Assembly (NCBI GenBank): GCA_036279295.1
Contig: DASUJK010000076.1
Location: 1-64,000 of the forward strand
Direction: 5' to 3'
Length of the DNA: 64,000 nucleotides
Origin: DATEPR01 sp036279295
GTDB lineage: Bacteria; Actinomycetota; Actinomycetes; Mycobacteriales; Pseudonocardiaceae
The position numbers and the translations under genes are program-made. Below are positions 52,703 to 61,443 of the stretch, one piece after another; position 1 is the first letter of the stretch, and each line of letters begins with the position of its first letter. The notes under the pieces were generated by a model. It was given only the letters and a program-made list of their open reading frames with translations. It ran no database searches and was not told the origin of the DNA.

Positions 52703-54073
52703 TCAACGGCCGGCCAGGAAGCCGAGCACGTCGTGTCGGGTGACGACGCCGGCCGGCTTGCCGTCCAGCAGCACCATCACGCAGTCGGCCTTGGACAACA
52801 GCGTCATCGCGGCACCGACCGGCTCGCCTGCGCCGATGGAGGGCAGCGGCGGCGACATGTGCCCCTCCACCCGGTCGGTCAGCTCGGCGTGCCCGGTGAA
52901 CAGCGCTTCCAGCAGGTCGCGCTCGATCACGGCACCGGACACCTCGGCCGCCATCACCGGCGGCTCGGCGTTGACCACCGGCATCTGGGAGACACCGAAC
53001 TCGCGCAGGATCGCGACGGCCTCGCCGACCGTCTCGTTGGGGTGCGTGTGCACCAGGTCGGGCAGCGTGCCGTCCTTGCGGCGCAACACATCGCCGACCG
53101 TGGCGCCCGACGAGTCGGGTGGCAGGAACCCGAACGAGGACATCCACTGGTCGTTGAACACCTTGGACAGGTAACCACGGCCGCCGTCGGGCAGCAGCAC
53201 CACGACGACGTCGTCCGGGCCGAGCCGCTCGGCCAACCGCAGTGCCGCGGCGGCCGCCATGCCGCAGGAACCGCCGACCAGCAACGCTTCCTCGCGCGCC
53301 AGCCTCCGGGTCATCTCGAACGAGTCGGCATCGGACACCGCGATGATCTCGTCGCAGATGGTCCGGTCGTAGGTGGTCGGCCAGAAGTCCTCGCCGACGC
53401 CCTCGACCAGGTACGGCCGGCCGGAACCACCGGAGTACACGGAGCCCTCCGGGTCGGCGCCGATCACCTGGACCCGGCCGTCGCTGGCCTCCTTGAGGAA
53501 CCGGCCGGTACCGCTGATGGTGCCGCCCGTGCCGACGCCCGCGACGAAGTGGGTGATCCGGCCCTCGGTCTGCTTCCACAGCTCAGGCCCGGTCGAGTGG
53601 TAGTGGCTGGCCGGGTTCTCCGGGTTCGCGTACTGGTTGGGTTTCCAGGCGCCGTCGATCTCGCGAACCAGCCGGTCGGACACGTTGTAGTAGGAACCGG
53701 GGTGCTCCGGTGGCACGGCGGTCGGGCAGACCACGACCTCGGCGCCGTACGCCTTGAGCACGTCCCGCTTGTCCTCGGAGACCTTGTCCGGGCACACGAA
53801 CACACACTTGTAACCCTTGCGCTGGGCCACGATGGCCAGGCCGACACCGGTGTTGCCGGACGTGGGCTCGACGATCGTGCCGCCCGGCCGGAGCTCACCG
53901 GACCGCTCGGCTGCCTCCACCATGCGGAGCGCGATCCGGTCCTTGACGCTCCCGCCCGGGTTGAAGTACTCGACCTTGGCCAGCACCAGCGGCGCCAGAC
54001 CCTCAGTGACCGAGTTGAGCCGTACCAGGGGGGTGTCGCCCACCAGGTCGGCCATGTGTTCGGCGTACTCCAC
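52703..54073 (-). CDS. cbs: Cystathionine beta-synthase
   Basis: PLP enzyme condensing serine and homocysteine to cystathionine; 456 aa. The PLP lysine is in NPGGSVKDRIA (Lys44), then EPTSGNTGVGLA and GTGGTISGTGRF. A pair of CBS domains (about 330-456) is present, as in the mycobacterial enzyme, which can bind regulators. The GTG start follows GGAAGGA by eight bases and gives the N-terminal length of Rv1077. Close neighbours metB and the Pro-rich gene keep the mycobacterial order. The divergent SGNH gene begins 205 bp away. Confidence 0.95.
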   Translation of the reverse strand: MEYAEHMADLVGDTPLVRLNSVTEGLAPLVLAKVEYFNPGGSVKDRIALRMVEAAERSGELRPGGTIVEPTSGNTGVGLAIVAQRKGYKCVFVCPDKVSEDKRDVLKAYGAEVVVCPTAVPPEHPGSYYNVSDRLVREIDGAWKPNQYANPENPASHYHSTGPELWKQTEGRITHFVAGVGTGGTISGTGRFLKEASDGRVQVIGADPEGSVYSGGSGRPYLVEGVGEDFWPTTYDRTICDEIIAVSDADSFEMTRRLAREEALLVGGSCGMAAAAALRLAERLGPDDVVVVLLPDGGRGYLSKVFNDQWMSSFGFLPPDSSGATVGDVLRRKDGTLPDLVHTHPNETVGEAVAILREFGVSQMPVVNAEPPVMAAEVSGAVIERDLLEALFTGHAELTDRVEGHMSPPLPSIGAGEPVGAAMTLLSKADCVMVLLDGKPAGVVTRHDVLGFLAGR

Positions 54074-54278
54074 CTCGGTGTCCTTCCGGGTTCGTGTGTC
54101 GGTGGGCCGCAGCGTACCCGCAGGTCGGGGTCGGCACCGGCGGCTAACCGATGTCGGCCGGGAAACGATCCACCTCTTACAAGGTGCTCTTTCGGGGGAG
54201 CGAGGGAACGAAGGGGCCTGCCGCTCAGTTGCATCAATTGAGCGGAGGTGCCGGGCCTTGCCTGGGGAGGTGGGTCGG

Positions 54279-55187
54279 ATGATCGGGTATCGCGGATTCC
54301 GGACCGCGGCTGTCGTGGCCGGAGCGGTCGGCGGACTGTCGGGGGCCGCGTTCGGGCTGCTGTCCGAGCAGGCGAAACGAGCGCGCACAGTGATCGGACT
54401 GCCGGAGTATCCGCCGTTCAACGCGGATGGCGTGTACCTGCCGGACGGCTCCGGTCCACTGCCGTTCGGCACCGGTCCAGAGCCGTTGCGGTTCGCTGTG
54501 ATCGGTGACTCGTCGGCGGCCGGTCTCGGCGTCGACCTGCCGGCCCAGCTGCCCGGCACGCTGCTGGCCGGTGGCCTGGCCGAGGAGGCACATCGGCCGG
54601 TGCTGCTCAGTACCTACGCGATCAGCGGCTCGACCACGCGTGATCTCGGTGACCAGGTGGACCGCGCGCTGGCCGACCCGCCGACCGTCGCACTGGTCAT
54701 CATCGGCGCCAACGACGTGACCGACCGGTTGTCCGTGCGCGACTCGGCACGGTTGCTCGGTGTGCAGCTGATGCGGCTGCGTGCGGCCGGCGTCAACGTC
54801 GTGGTGGGCACGTGCCCCGACCTCGGTGCGATCCGGCCGATCCCGCAGCCGTTACGTGAGGTGGCGCGGGTGTGGAGTCTGCTGTTGGCCAGGGCGCAGC
54901 GGGTGGCCGTGGAGCGGGCGGGCTGCATCCCGGTGTCGTTGGCCGCACTGTTGTCGCCGGAGTTCTTCGCGCGGCCGGAGGACCTGTTCAGCCCGGACAA
55001 GTTCCACCCGAACGCGGCCGGCTACGAGGCCGCTGCCGCGGTCCTGCTTGCGCCCGTGTGCACCGCTGCTGGGGTGTGGACGGCGGAGCGGGCCATGCGG
55101 TCGCAGCATGAGCAGGCCGAGCGGCGGTCGATGGCGGCCGCTCCGGCTCCGGTACTGCCGGCGGTGGGTCGATTGGCCACCGGCTGA
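54279..55187 (+). CDS. SGNH/GDSL-family hydrolase (exported or anchored)
   Basis: Esterase/lipase-like protein of 302 aa. An N-terminal hydrophobic segment (about 8-27) acts as signal or anchor. The catalytic blocks are FAVIGDSSAAG (Ser78), IIGANDVTD and the terminal DKFHPNAAGY (Asp and His). GGGGAGG lies eight bases before the ATG. Position next to cbs matches Rv1075c, a GDSL esterase. The mycobacterial lipU (Rv1076) that lies between is missing here. The substrate is not evident. Confidence 0.88.
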   Translation: MIGYRGFRTAAVVAGAVGGLSGAAFGLLSEQAKRARTVIGLPEYPPFNADGVYLPDGSGPLPFGTGPEPLRFAVIGDSSAAGLGVDLPAQLPGTLLAGGLAEEAHRPVLLSTYAISGSTTRDLGDQVDRALADPPTVALVIIGANDVTDRLSVRDSARLLGVQLMRLRAAGVNVVVGTCPDLGAIRPIPQPLREVARVWSLLLARAQRVAVERAGCIPVSLAALLSPEFFARPEDLFSPDKFHPNAAGYEAAAAVLLAPVCTAAGVWTAERAMRSQHEQAERRSMAAAPAPVLPAVGRLATG

Positions 55188-55203
55188 GCTCTCTCACCTC
55201 CTT

Positions 55204-55220
55204 ACCGAATCAGATTCGGT
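55204..55220. promoter_or_regulatory. 17-bp palindromic operator upstream of the thiolase
   Basis: ACCGAATC-A-GATTCGGT is a perfect palindrome with one central base. It lies 76-92 bp before the thiolase start and 34 bp upstream of a TATGGT -10-like hexamer (55254-55259). It has the size of a TetR- or MarR-type site. Confidence 0.5.
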
Positions 55221-55295
55221 TGACATCACATTCCCGGCGGGGCGGCGCGACACTATGGTCGGATGAGGTCCGCACCGACACGAGGGAGTGCCGTT

Positions 55296-56516
55296 ATGCC
55301 AGAGGCAGTGATCGTCTCCGCAGCCAGGTCGCCGATCGGTCGGGCGGGCAAGGGCTCGATGGTCAGCATCCGGCCGGACGATCTGGCTGTTCAGATCGTG
55401 CGGGCCGCGTTGGACAAGGTGCCCCAGCTCGACCCGGCCGACATCGACGACCTGATGCTCGGCTGTGGCCTGCCCGGTGGTGAGCAGGGCTTCAACATGG
55501 GACGGGTGCTCGCGGTGCTGCTCGGGTACGACAACATCCCCGGCTGCACGATCACCCGGTACTGCTCGTCCAGCTTGCAGACCAGCCGGATGGCGATGCA
55601 CGCGATCAAGGCCGGCGAGGGTGACGTGTTCATCAGTGCCGGGGTGGAGACCGTGTCGCGGTTCGACAAGGGCAGCTCGGACTCGTGGCCGAACACGCAC
55701 AACGCGCTGTTCGACGAGGCCACCGCGCGGACGGTCTCGACCGCGGAGAGCGGCACCGACGAGTGGCACGACCCGCGCGAGGACAACACCATCCCCGACG
55801 TGTACATCGCGATGGGCCAGACCGCGGAGAACCTCGCCCGGTTGAAGGGCATCTCGCGGCAGGAGATGGACGAGTTCGGTGTCCGGTCGCAGAACCTGGC
55901 GGAGAAGGCCATCGCGGCAGGCTTCTGGGCGCGGGAGATCACGCCGATCACGCTGCCGGATGGGACGGTGCTGTCCGCCGATGACGGCCCCCGGGCAGGT
56001 GTGACGTACGAGAAGACGTCGACGTTGAAGCCGGTGTTCCGGCCGGACGGGCGTGTCACGGCTGGCAACTGCTGCCCGCTGAACGATGGCGCGGCGGCGC
56101 TGGTGATCATGTCCGACACGAAGGCCGCCGAGCTGGGAATCACGCCGCTGGCCCGGATCGTGTCGACCGGGGTCACCGGTCTGTCGCCGGAGATCATGGG
56201 GCTCGGGCCGGTGGAGGCGTCGAAGAAGGCGTTGGCGAAGGCCGGGATGTCGATCGGTGACATCGACCTGGTGGAGATCAACGAGGCATTCGCGGCGCAG
56301 GTGATCCCGTCGTACCAGGACCTGGGGATCGACATCGACCGGCTGAACGTGAACGGCGGCGCGATCGCGGTCGGCCACCCGTTCGGCATGACGGGCGCCC
56401 GGATCGCGACCACGCTGATCAACTCGCTGCAGTTCCACGACAAGCAGTTCGGCCTGGAGACGATGTGTGTCGGCGGCGGGCAGGGCATGGCGATGGTGTT
56501 GGAACGCTTGAGTTGA
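55296..56516 (+). CDS. Acetyl-CoA C-acyltransferase (thiolase)
   Basis: Thiolase of fatty-acid beta-oxidation or acetoacetyl-CoA metabolism; 406 aa. The acyl-accepting Cys90 is in TRYCSSSLQT. The C-terminal GHPFGMTGAR histidine block and the second cysteine CVGGGQGMAM are intact. GAGGGAG precedes the ATG by seven bases. Corresponds to fadA3 (Rv1074c) by position. A palindromic operator upstream suggests control by a fatty-acid-type repressor; this is inference. It converges on the VOC gene across a repeat array. Confidence 0.93.
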   Translation: MPEAVIVSAARSPIGRAGKGSMVSIRPDDLAVQIVRAALDKVPQLDPADIDDLMLGCGLPGGEQGFNMGRVLAVLLGYDNIPGCTITRYCSSSLQTSRMAMHAIKAGEGDVFISAGVETVSRFDKGSSDSWPNTHNALFDEATARTVSTAESGTDEWHDPREDNTIPDVYIAMGQTAENLARLKGISRQEMDEFGVRSQNLAEKAIAAGFWAREITPITLPDGTVLSADDGPRAGVTYEKTSTLKPVFRPDGRVTAGNCCPLNDGAAALVIMSDTKAAELGITPLARIVSTGVTGLSPEIMGLGPVEASKKALAKAGMSIGDIDLVEINEAFAAQVIPSYQDLGIDIDRLNVNGGAIAVGHPFGMTGARIATTLINSLQFHDKQFGLETMCVGGGQGMAMVLERLS

Positions 56517-56564
56517 TGTGAGGTGGGTGGGTGGCCGGGCCGAGGGCTCGGCCACCCCGCGCGA

Positions 56565-56794
56565 GTCGACCGTTCACGAGGGCGAGTCGACCCTTCCGGC
56601 GGGCGAGTCGACCACTCAGGCACGTGTCGACCGTTGTCGCCGGGCGAGTCGACTCCTCGGGCACGTGTCGGCCGTTGCGGCCGGGCGAGTCGAACTCGGG
56701 CGGGTGTGTCGACCCATGTCGACCGCGTGTCGACCGCATCTCGCGCGCGTGTCGACTGCTGGCCGTGTCGACCGCATCTCGTGCGCGTGTCGAC
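56565..56794. repeat. Helically phased array of GTCGAC sites in a convergent gap
   Basis: Eleven exact GTCGAC hexamers (starts 56565, 56586, 56607, 56626, 56648, 56708, 56718, 56729, 56751, 56767, 56789) and two degenerate ones (56667, 56689) form the conserved core of units such as GGGCGAGTCGACC and CGTGTCGACCG. Spacing is mostly 19-22 bp, close to two helical turns. The 358-bp gap holding it has no supported gene. Confidence 0.85.
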
Positions 56795-56874
56795 CGCTGG
56801 CCGAGCCGCCGAGCATCGTCCGCGTGCGGGCTGCTCGTTGATGCGGCTCGACCCCCGGCTATACCCGCCACGAG

Positions 56875-57732
56875 CTACACCTGGCCCAGGTAGAAGCTCA
56901 CGCCCTGGTCGTCCACACAGTCCGCGGTGGTGCCGTACGGCATCAGCTCCGGCTCCGTGGACGTGCCGCCCGCCGCTCGCACCGCCGCTACCGCCGCCGT
57001 CACGTCCGCGACTCCGTACATCGGCACCACCGCGGGCCGGTCCGCGCCGCCGTGCATGCCCATCATCGGGGTCATCCCCGTGACGCCCCAGCCGTCGTCG
57101 ATCCGGCCGGGCGTGAACGTCCAGCCGAAGACCGATCCGTAGAAGTCCCGGAACAGCTTCGAGTCGGGCACCTGCACCGTCAGGTACAGCAGTTCACCCG
57201 GCCGTGGCTGCCCGGTCGGCCGGGTCGCCCACGGCGGCTGCTTGAGCACCGCCAGCCGCATCCCCTGGTTGTCCACACAGTCGGCGAGCACTCCGAACGG
57301 CCGCTCGACCGGTTCCTCCGCCTGCCCACCGGCGGCACGAATACGGCTCACCGCGGCCTCGACGTCGTCCACCGCGTGGCACAGGAACAACGTGGCGGCC
57401 GGCGTGTCACCGCCGAGGCCCATCGGCGGTGTGACCCCGACGATCCGGCGGTCCGAGCCCGAACCGTCCTCGATCTGCCAGCCGAGGACCGTCCCGTAGA
57501 ACGCCGACGCCCTGGCCAGATCCGGCACCAACAGCGACGAGTAGGCCAGATCCCCCTCGCTCGGCGCGCTCTCGTCCACGATCACCGGCTGGCTCGCCTC
57601 GGTGTTGGTCATGACAACTCCCTTCGGGTTCAGCAGCGCGGACTCCAGCCGGGCACGCAACCGCGCCGCGAACGCCGGGTCCGGCTCTGTCGGCACGACG
57701 GCCGCACGGAGAACATCAAGCGGATCAGTCAT
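56875..57732 (-). CDS. ECF-linked protein with two VOC (glyoxalase-like) domains
   Basis: A 285-aa protein. The first ~40 residues (DPLDVLRAAVVPTEPDPAFAARLRARLE pattern, 3-30) form the short N-terminus often seen on proteins encoded with ECF sigma factors. Two tandem vicinal-oxygen-chelate repeats follow (about 50-155 and 165-285), each with FYG-x-VFGW/VLGW and DCVDxQG. Its ATG overlaps the sigma gene stop by 4 bp, so the two are co-translated. It could be an effector or regulator of the sigma factor; no enzymatic activity can be claimed. Confidence 0.82.
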   Translation of the reverse strand: MTDPLDVLRAAVVPTEPDPAFAARLRARLESALLNPKGVVMTNTEASQPVIVDESAPSEGDLAYSSLLVPDLARASAFYGTVLGWQIEDGSGSDRRIVGVTPPMGLGGDTPAATLFLCHAVDDVEAAVSRIRAAGGQAEEPVERPFGVLADCVDNQGMRLAVLKQPPWATRPTGQPRPGELLYLTVQVPDSKLFRDFYGSVFGWTFTPGRIDDGWGVTGMTPMMGMHGGADRPAVVPMYGVADVTAAVAAVRAAGGTSTEPELMPYGTTADCVDDQGVSFYLGQV

Positions 57733-58274
57733 GACCAGCCCTCCGTTCCCGATCCGTCGTGGTCCACATAGGACTTGCGGAACGCGGACCTGGCGCGCAC
57801 CAGCAGCGCCTCGGTCGCGTGTACGGTCCGATCGAGGTAGCCGGCTACCTCGGCCACGGGCAGGCCGTCGAGGTACCGCAGCGTCAGCGCCGCCCGATGG
57901 TGCGGGCCGAGTGTGTCGAGCACCTGCCTGGCCACCAGCGCGTCCAGCCGCTCGTCCCACGGGTCGGCGGTCTCGGTCAACTCACCGGCCACCACCCGCA
58001 GGCCCCGCTCCTCACGGGCCACCCGCCGCCAGTGGTCGACCAGCTTGTGCCTGGCCACGCCGATCAGCCACGCCACCGACAGGTCCGGCGGCGCCGGCCG
58101 TTGACACGCTGTCAACGCAGCGACGAACGTCTCCTCGGTCAGATCCTCGGCCAACGCCCGCTGTCCACACCGGGACAGCAGGTAGCCATAGACCTCGGGC
58201 AGCGCCACGTCGTACAGCTCCAGCAGCGCCAATCCCGGGTCAGGCGCGACACCTGGCCGTTGTTCCACATCCAC
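57729..58274 (-). CDS. ECF-subfamily RNA polymerase sigma factor
   Basis: Extracytoplasmic-function sigma factor of about 181 aa. Region 2 is LYDVALPEVYGYLLSRCG through AWLIGVARHKLVDHWR, and region 4 has LGPHHRAALTLRYLDGLPVAEVAGYLDRTVHATEALLVRA (two runs around 120-165). No anti-sigma gene with a zinc-binding motif is adjacent; the co-translated VOC protein takes that place. The GTG chosen is uncertain, as no Shine-Dalgarno is seen and another GTG follows two codons later. Confidence 0.85.
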   Translation of the reverse strand: MDVEQRPGVAPDPGLALLELYDVALPEVYGYLLSRCGQRALAEDLTEETFVAALTACQRPAPPDLSVAWLIGVARHKLVDHWRRVAREERGLRVVAGELTETADPWDERLDALVARQVLDTLGPHHRAALTLRYLDGLPVAEVAGYLDRTVHATEALLVRARSAFRKSYVDHDGSGTEGWS

Positions 58275-58335
58275 CCATCGCTCGGCGCCGGCGGTTTCCG
58301 ACGGCCTCGCGACGATTTTCCGGCACGATGTCCGC

Positions 58336-58878
58336 GTGAGCGAGTCGACCGAGCAACAACCCGGCTGGTGGCGCAAGCTCCTCCGCCCGGGACGCTTCGC
58401 CGTTTTCATGGTGATCCTGCTGCTCACGGCGGCAACCACGTATCTCGGTGTCCGCGCGCTGACGCTGAGCAGACAGGCGACGAACCTGGCCGTCGAACGC
58501 TCCCAGGCGCTGGACTCGGCCTCCGCCTACGCGGAGGACCTGACCACCTACGACTACCGGAACCTCGACACCTCGACCAACGCGGTGGTGGCCGAGTCGA
58601 CCCCGGAATTCGGCGACCAGTACCGCGCGACGACCCGGCAACGGGCGGCCGCGCTGCGTTCCCAGCACTCGGTGTCCGTGGGGATCGTCGTCACGGCGGC
58701 CCTCCAGGACGAGGCACCGGGCCGAACGGCAGACGTGCTCGTGCTGGTGGACCAGTCGGTCACCAACACGAGCACGCCGAAAGAACAGACCACGCGCAGT
58801 GCACTCAAGATCACACTGACCAGGACCCGGACCCCGGCCGGTCCACGCTGGCTGATCAGCGATCTGAGACTGCTCTAG
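58336..58878 (+). CDS. Mce-associated-like membrane protein (unknown)
   Basis: A 180-aa protein with a cytosolic N-terminus (KLLRPGRFAV), one helix (about 22-42) and an outer NTF2-like domain. The layout and the segments AYAEDLTTYDYRNLD and VVAESTPEFGDQY resemble Mce-associated membrane proteins, which help mce lipid importers in other loci. No mce genes are here. GTG start with no clear Shine-Dalgarno. Its TAG shares a CTAG with the convergent Bax inhibitor-like gene. Confidence 0.75.
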   Translation: MSESTEQQPGWWRKLLRPGRFAVFMVILLLTAATTYLGVRALTLSRQATNLAVERSQALDSASAYAEDLTTYDYRNLDTSTNAVVAESTPEFGDQYRATTRQRAAALRSQHSVSVGIVVTAALQDEAPGRTADVLVLVDQSVTNTSTPKEQTTRSALKITLTRTRTPAGPRWLISDLRLL

Positions 58879-59648
58879 TTGCGCTGCATGTAGGACAGCA
58901 GCCGCAGGATCTCCAGGTACAGCCAGACCAATGTGGTCATCAGGCCGAACGCCGCGTACCAGGCCCACCGGGCCGGGTAGCCCTCGCGGATCATCCGGTC
59001 GGCCTGCTCGAAGTCCAGCAGCAGGTTGAACGCGGCGATGCCGATCACGATGAGGCTGAACACGATGGACAGTGGGCCGCCGCTGCGGATGCCGAGGTCG
59101 ACACCGAACAGGCTGATCACCAGATTGGCCAGCATCACGACGACCACGCCGACCGTGGCGCCGATCACCCACTTGGTCAGCCTGGGCGTGACTCGGACGG
59201 CGCCTGTCTTGTAGACGACCAACATCGCGGCGAACACACCGAACGTGCCGATGATCGCCTGGAACGCGATGCCCGGGTAGACCGACTCGAACAGGCCGGT
59301 GATCGCGCCGAGCAGCACACCCTCGGCGGCGGCGTACGTGAGCACCAGCGGCGCGTTCGGCTTCCGCTTGAAGATGATGATCATCGACACGACGAGACCG
59401 ACGAGCAGCGCCGGGATCGCCAGCACCGACGCGTGGAACAGAATGGTGAGCGCACCGGTGACGATCGCGAGGCCGAGCGTGACCGCCGTCTTCACGACCA
59501 CGTCGTCGACGGTCATGGGCCGGTCGCCCGCTGCCTGGAAGGCACCGTAGGGCTGCCCACCGGGCTGGCCCTGCGGGTTTCCATAGCCATTGCGCGGCAA
59601 CCTGGCGAACGCCGGGTTGCGGGTGGCGGTGGGGGTGTTCCTGGGCAC
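58875..59648 (-). CDS. Bax inhibitor-1/YccA-family membrane protein
   Basis: Seven-helix membrane protein of the Bax inhibitor-1 family (calcium-leak channels in characterised bacterial members); 257 aa. A Pro/Gly-rich N-terminus (1-50, with YGNPQGQPGGQPYG) precedes the helices. The family C-terminal acidic motif is visible near LLDFEQADRMI. The GTG at 59648 is preceded by AGGAGG at five bases and gives a normal N-terminus; upstream in-frame codons lack such a site. Confidence 0.9.
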   Translation of the reverse strand: MPRNTPTATRNPAFARLPRNGYGNPQGQPGGQPYGAFQAAGDRPMTVDDVVVKTAVTLGLAIVTGALTILFHASVLAIPALLVGLVVSMIIIFKRKPNAPLVLTYAAAEGVLLGAITGLFESVYPGIAFQAIIGTFGVFAAMLVVYKTGAVRVTPRLTKWVIGATVGVVVVMLANLVISLFGVDLGIRSGGPLSIVFSLIVIGIAAFNLLLDFEQADRMIREGYPARWAWYAAFGLMTTLVWLYLEILRLLSYMQRN

Positions 59649-60023
59649 CTGATCCTCCTGGCCATCGGCCGCGTACATCGACCCTTGACAGACCTTTACT
59701 ACCGTGAGAACGCTTCGGCGCGTCAAACGGTTCCACGGTGGCCCCCCACCCGCGATCACCAGCCTAGCCGGATGGCAACCCTTCACCCAGACGGACGTTC
59801 GACTACAGTCAGTAATCGCTGCGACCGTGGCTCCGACGACTCGCTAACACCGATGGCTCAAGCACGGCTACCCGAGGCGATCAAGGGCGTCGACACCGTC
59901 CGTTGCTAGTCCACCCGACGGCGGCTTGTCAGGTTCGTCCGACGACACCAGGCTCACCACTGGTGTCCGCGCGACCACCGGTCGTCGCCAACGGCTCAGC
60001 TCACCGCGTGAGGAGCGCACGTC
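59649..60023. other. Intergenic control region of the Bax inhibitor-like and surface-protein genes
   Basis: 375 bp with no supported gene. It contains a TACAGT hexamer (about 59814-59819) that could be a -10 box for the surface-protein gene, and TTGACG with a TAGTAA on the minus strand for the other. Nothing else stands out. Confidence 0.45.
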
Positions 60024-61439
60024 ATGGCCCTGCGAAAACTGGCCGCCGGAGTAGTTGGCACCCTGGTGCTGACCGGCGCGGTCAGCCTGGCCAGTCCCGG
60101 CATCGCCACGGCGGCCACCCAGGAGGGCATCGGTTTCAACGTCACACCGGCACAGCCCTACCTGCACAACCCGGACGCGTCGGACTGGATGGGCTCGTTC
60201 ATCGTCGGCGGACAACAGGTCTGGTGTGTCGACTTCGCGCTGAAAGCGCCGGACACCAACGAGAAGTACTCCGACGGCGACACGCTGCAGACCAAGTTCG
60301 GCGCCGCGCTGGACCCGACGGTCGCCGCCGAGATCTCCTATCTGTTGCTGCGCTTCGGGAACACCACGTCGCCGGACGACGCTGCCGCGATGGCACATCT
60401 GCTGCACGCGTGGACAGCCGCGCCGCAGACACCGTCCCAATTGGACCCGGCCAACGATTTCCGGCACATCGCGTACGACATCGACTACCACCTGAAGAAG
60501 CTGCCGGCCAGCGCCCAGGCCGCCGTCACGGCGCTGTCGGCGGACGCGGCGGCCAATCACGGACCGTGGACGACGTCGATGGCCGCACCCACGACGACGC
60601 AGGTCATCGGCACGCCGGCCAACTGGACCATCAACGTGCTCAACGCGGCAGGCAAGGGCCTGTCGAACCTGCCGGTGACGCTCACCGCGACCGACGCGAC
60701 GCTGCCCGGCGGCGGCACCACGGACGTCGTCAACACGCCTGCCGACGGCAGCCCACTGACCATCGAGGTTACCCCGACCGGCGACAACCCGAAGCTGGTG
60801 GCCTCTGTGGACAGTCCGGCTGCCATCCCGAGGGTACGCGTGCCGGCTGACGTGGACACCCAGAAGGTGGTCACCACCGGTGGCACCACGCCGATCACGT
60901 CGACGGCCACCGGCACGGCGGAAACCCCGCCGGGCAAGGTGACGATCACCAAGACCGACGCCACCACCAAGGCCCCGATCCCCGGCGTGAAGCTCGAACT
61001 CACCGGCCCGGACAAGAAGAATCCCGCGCTGCGGGCCGACGGCAAACCGCTGACCGGGCCGGACGGCAAGCCGCTGATCCTGACCACCGGCACCGACGGC
61101 ACCGCGGTCGCGGACGGTCTGCACACGCCGCAGCAGGTGTGTATCGTCGAAACCGCGCCACCGCCCGGCTACGATCAGGCGTTCAAGGCGTCGTCGCCCC
61201 CGACAGTGTGCGGTGCTCTCATTGCCGACGGCACACTGAAACTCGCGCTCACCAACGTGCCTAACAAGGTGCCGGTGGCGATTCCGGCTGGTGGTCCACC
61301 ACCGACGATGACGGCGTTGTCGACCGTGCTCACCAAACCGGCGCCTGCGGCACTGGTCCTGTTCGGCGGGCTGCTGGTGATCGCGGCCGGCTGCGTCGGT
61401 CTGGTCACCGCCCGCAGAGCCTCCCGTCGGCGGCGGTGA
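60024..61439 (+). CDS. Surface protein with thioester-like N-terminus and SpaA/Cna-B domain
   Basis: A 471-aa wall-associated protein. A signal peptide ends at IATA-A (about 30). An N-terminal domain (about 35-190) has QVWCVDF around Cys68, a pattern seen in thioester domains; the partner Gln motif is not obvious and may be replaced near AHLLHAW. An Ig-like segment (190-300), then a SpaA-type prealbumin domain (about 305-415) begin with KVTITKTDATTKAPIPGVKL. The C-terminus is a helix (about 440-462) and RRASRRRR, without an LPxTG. It lies 4 bp before a sortase gene, so it is probably its substrate or partner. Confidence 0.82.
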   Translation: MALRKLAAGVVGTLVLTGAVSLASPGIATAATQEGIGFNVTPAQPYLHNPDASDWMGSFIVGGQQVWCVDFALKAPDTNEKYSDGDTLQTKFGAALDPTVAAEISYLLLRFGNTTSPDDAAAMAHLLHAWTAAPQTPSQLDPANDFRHIAYDIDYHLKKLPASAQAAVTALSADAAANHGPWTTSMAAPTTTQVIGTPANWTINVLNAAGKGLSNLPVTLTATDATLPGGGTTDVVNTPADGSPLTIEVTPTGDNPKLVASVDSPAAIPRVRVPADVDTQKVVTTGGTTPITSTATGTAETPPGKVTITKTDATTKAPIPGVKLELTGPDKKNPALRADGKPLTGPDGKPLILTTGTDGTAVADGLHTPQQVCIVETAPPPGYDQAFKASSPPTVCGALIADGTLKLALTNVPNKVPVAIPAGGPPPTMTALSTVLTKPAPAALVLFGGLLVIAAGCVGLVTARRASRRRR

Positions 61440-61443
61440 TCCG

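Noticed and set aside
55220..55259. TTGACA (55220) and TATGGT (55254) as a standard -35/-10 promoter for the thiolase.
   Set aside because: The spacing is 28 bp, far from the ~17 needed. Only the -10-like box remains a candidate.
56565..56794. CRISPR-like array in the fadA-VOC gap.
   Set aside because: The repeated unit is only ~10-13 bp, spacers are as short as the repeats and partly conserved, and no cas gene is present.
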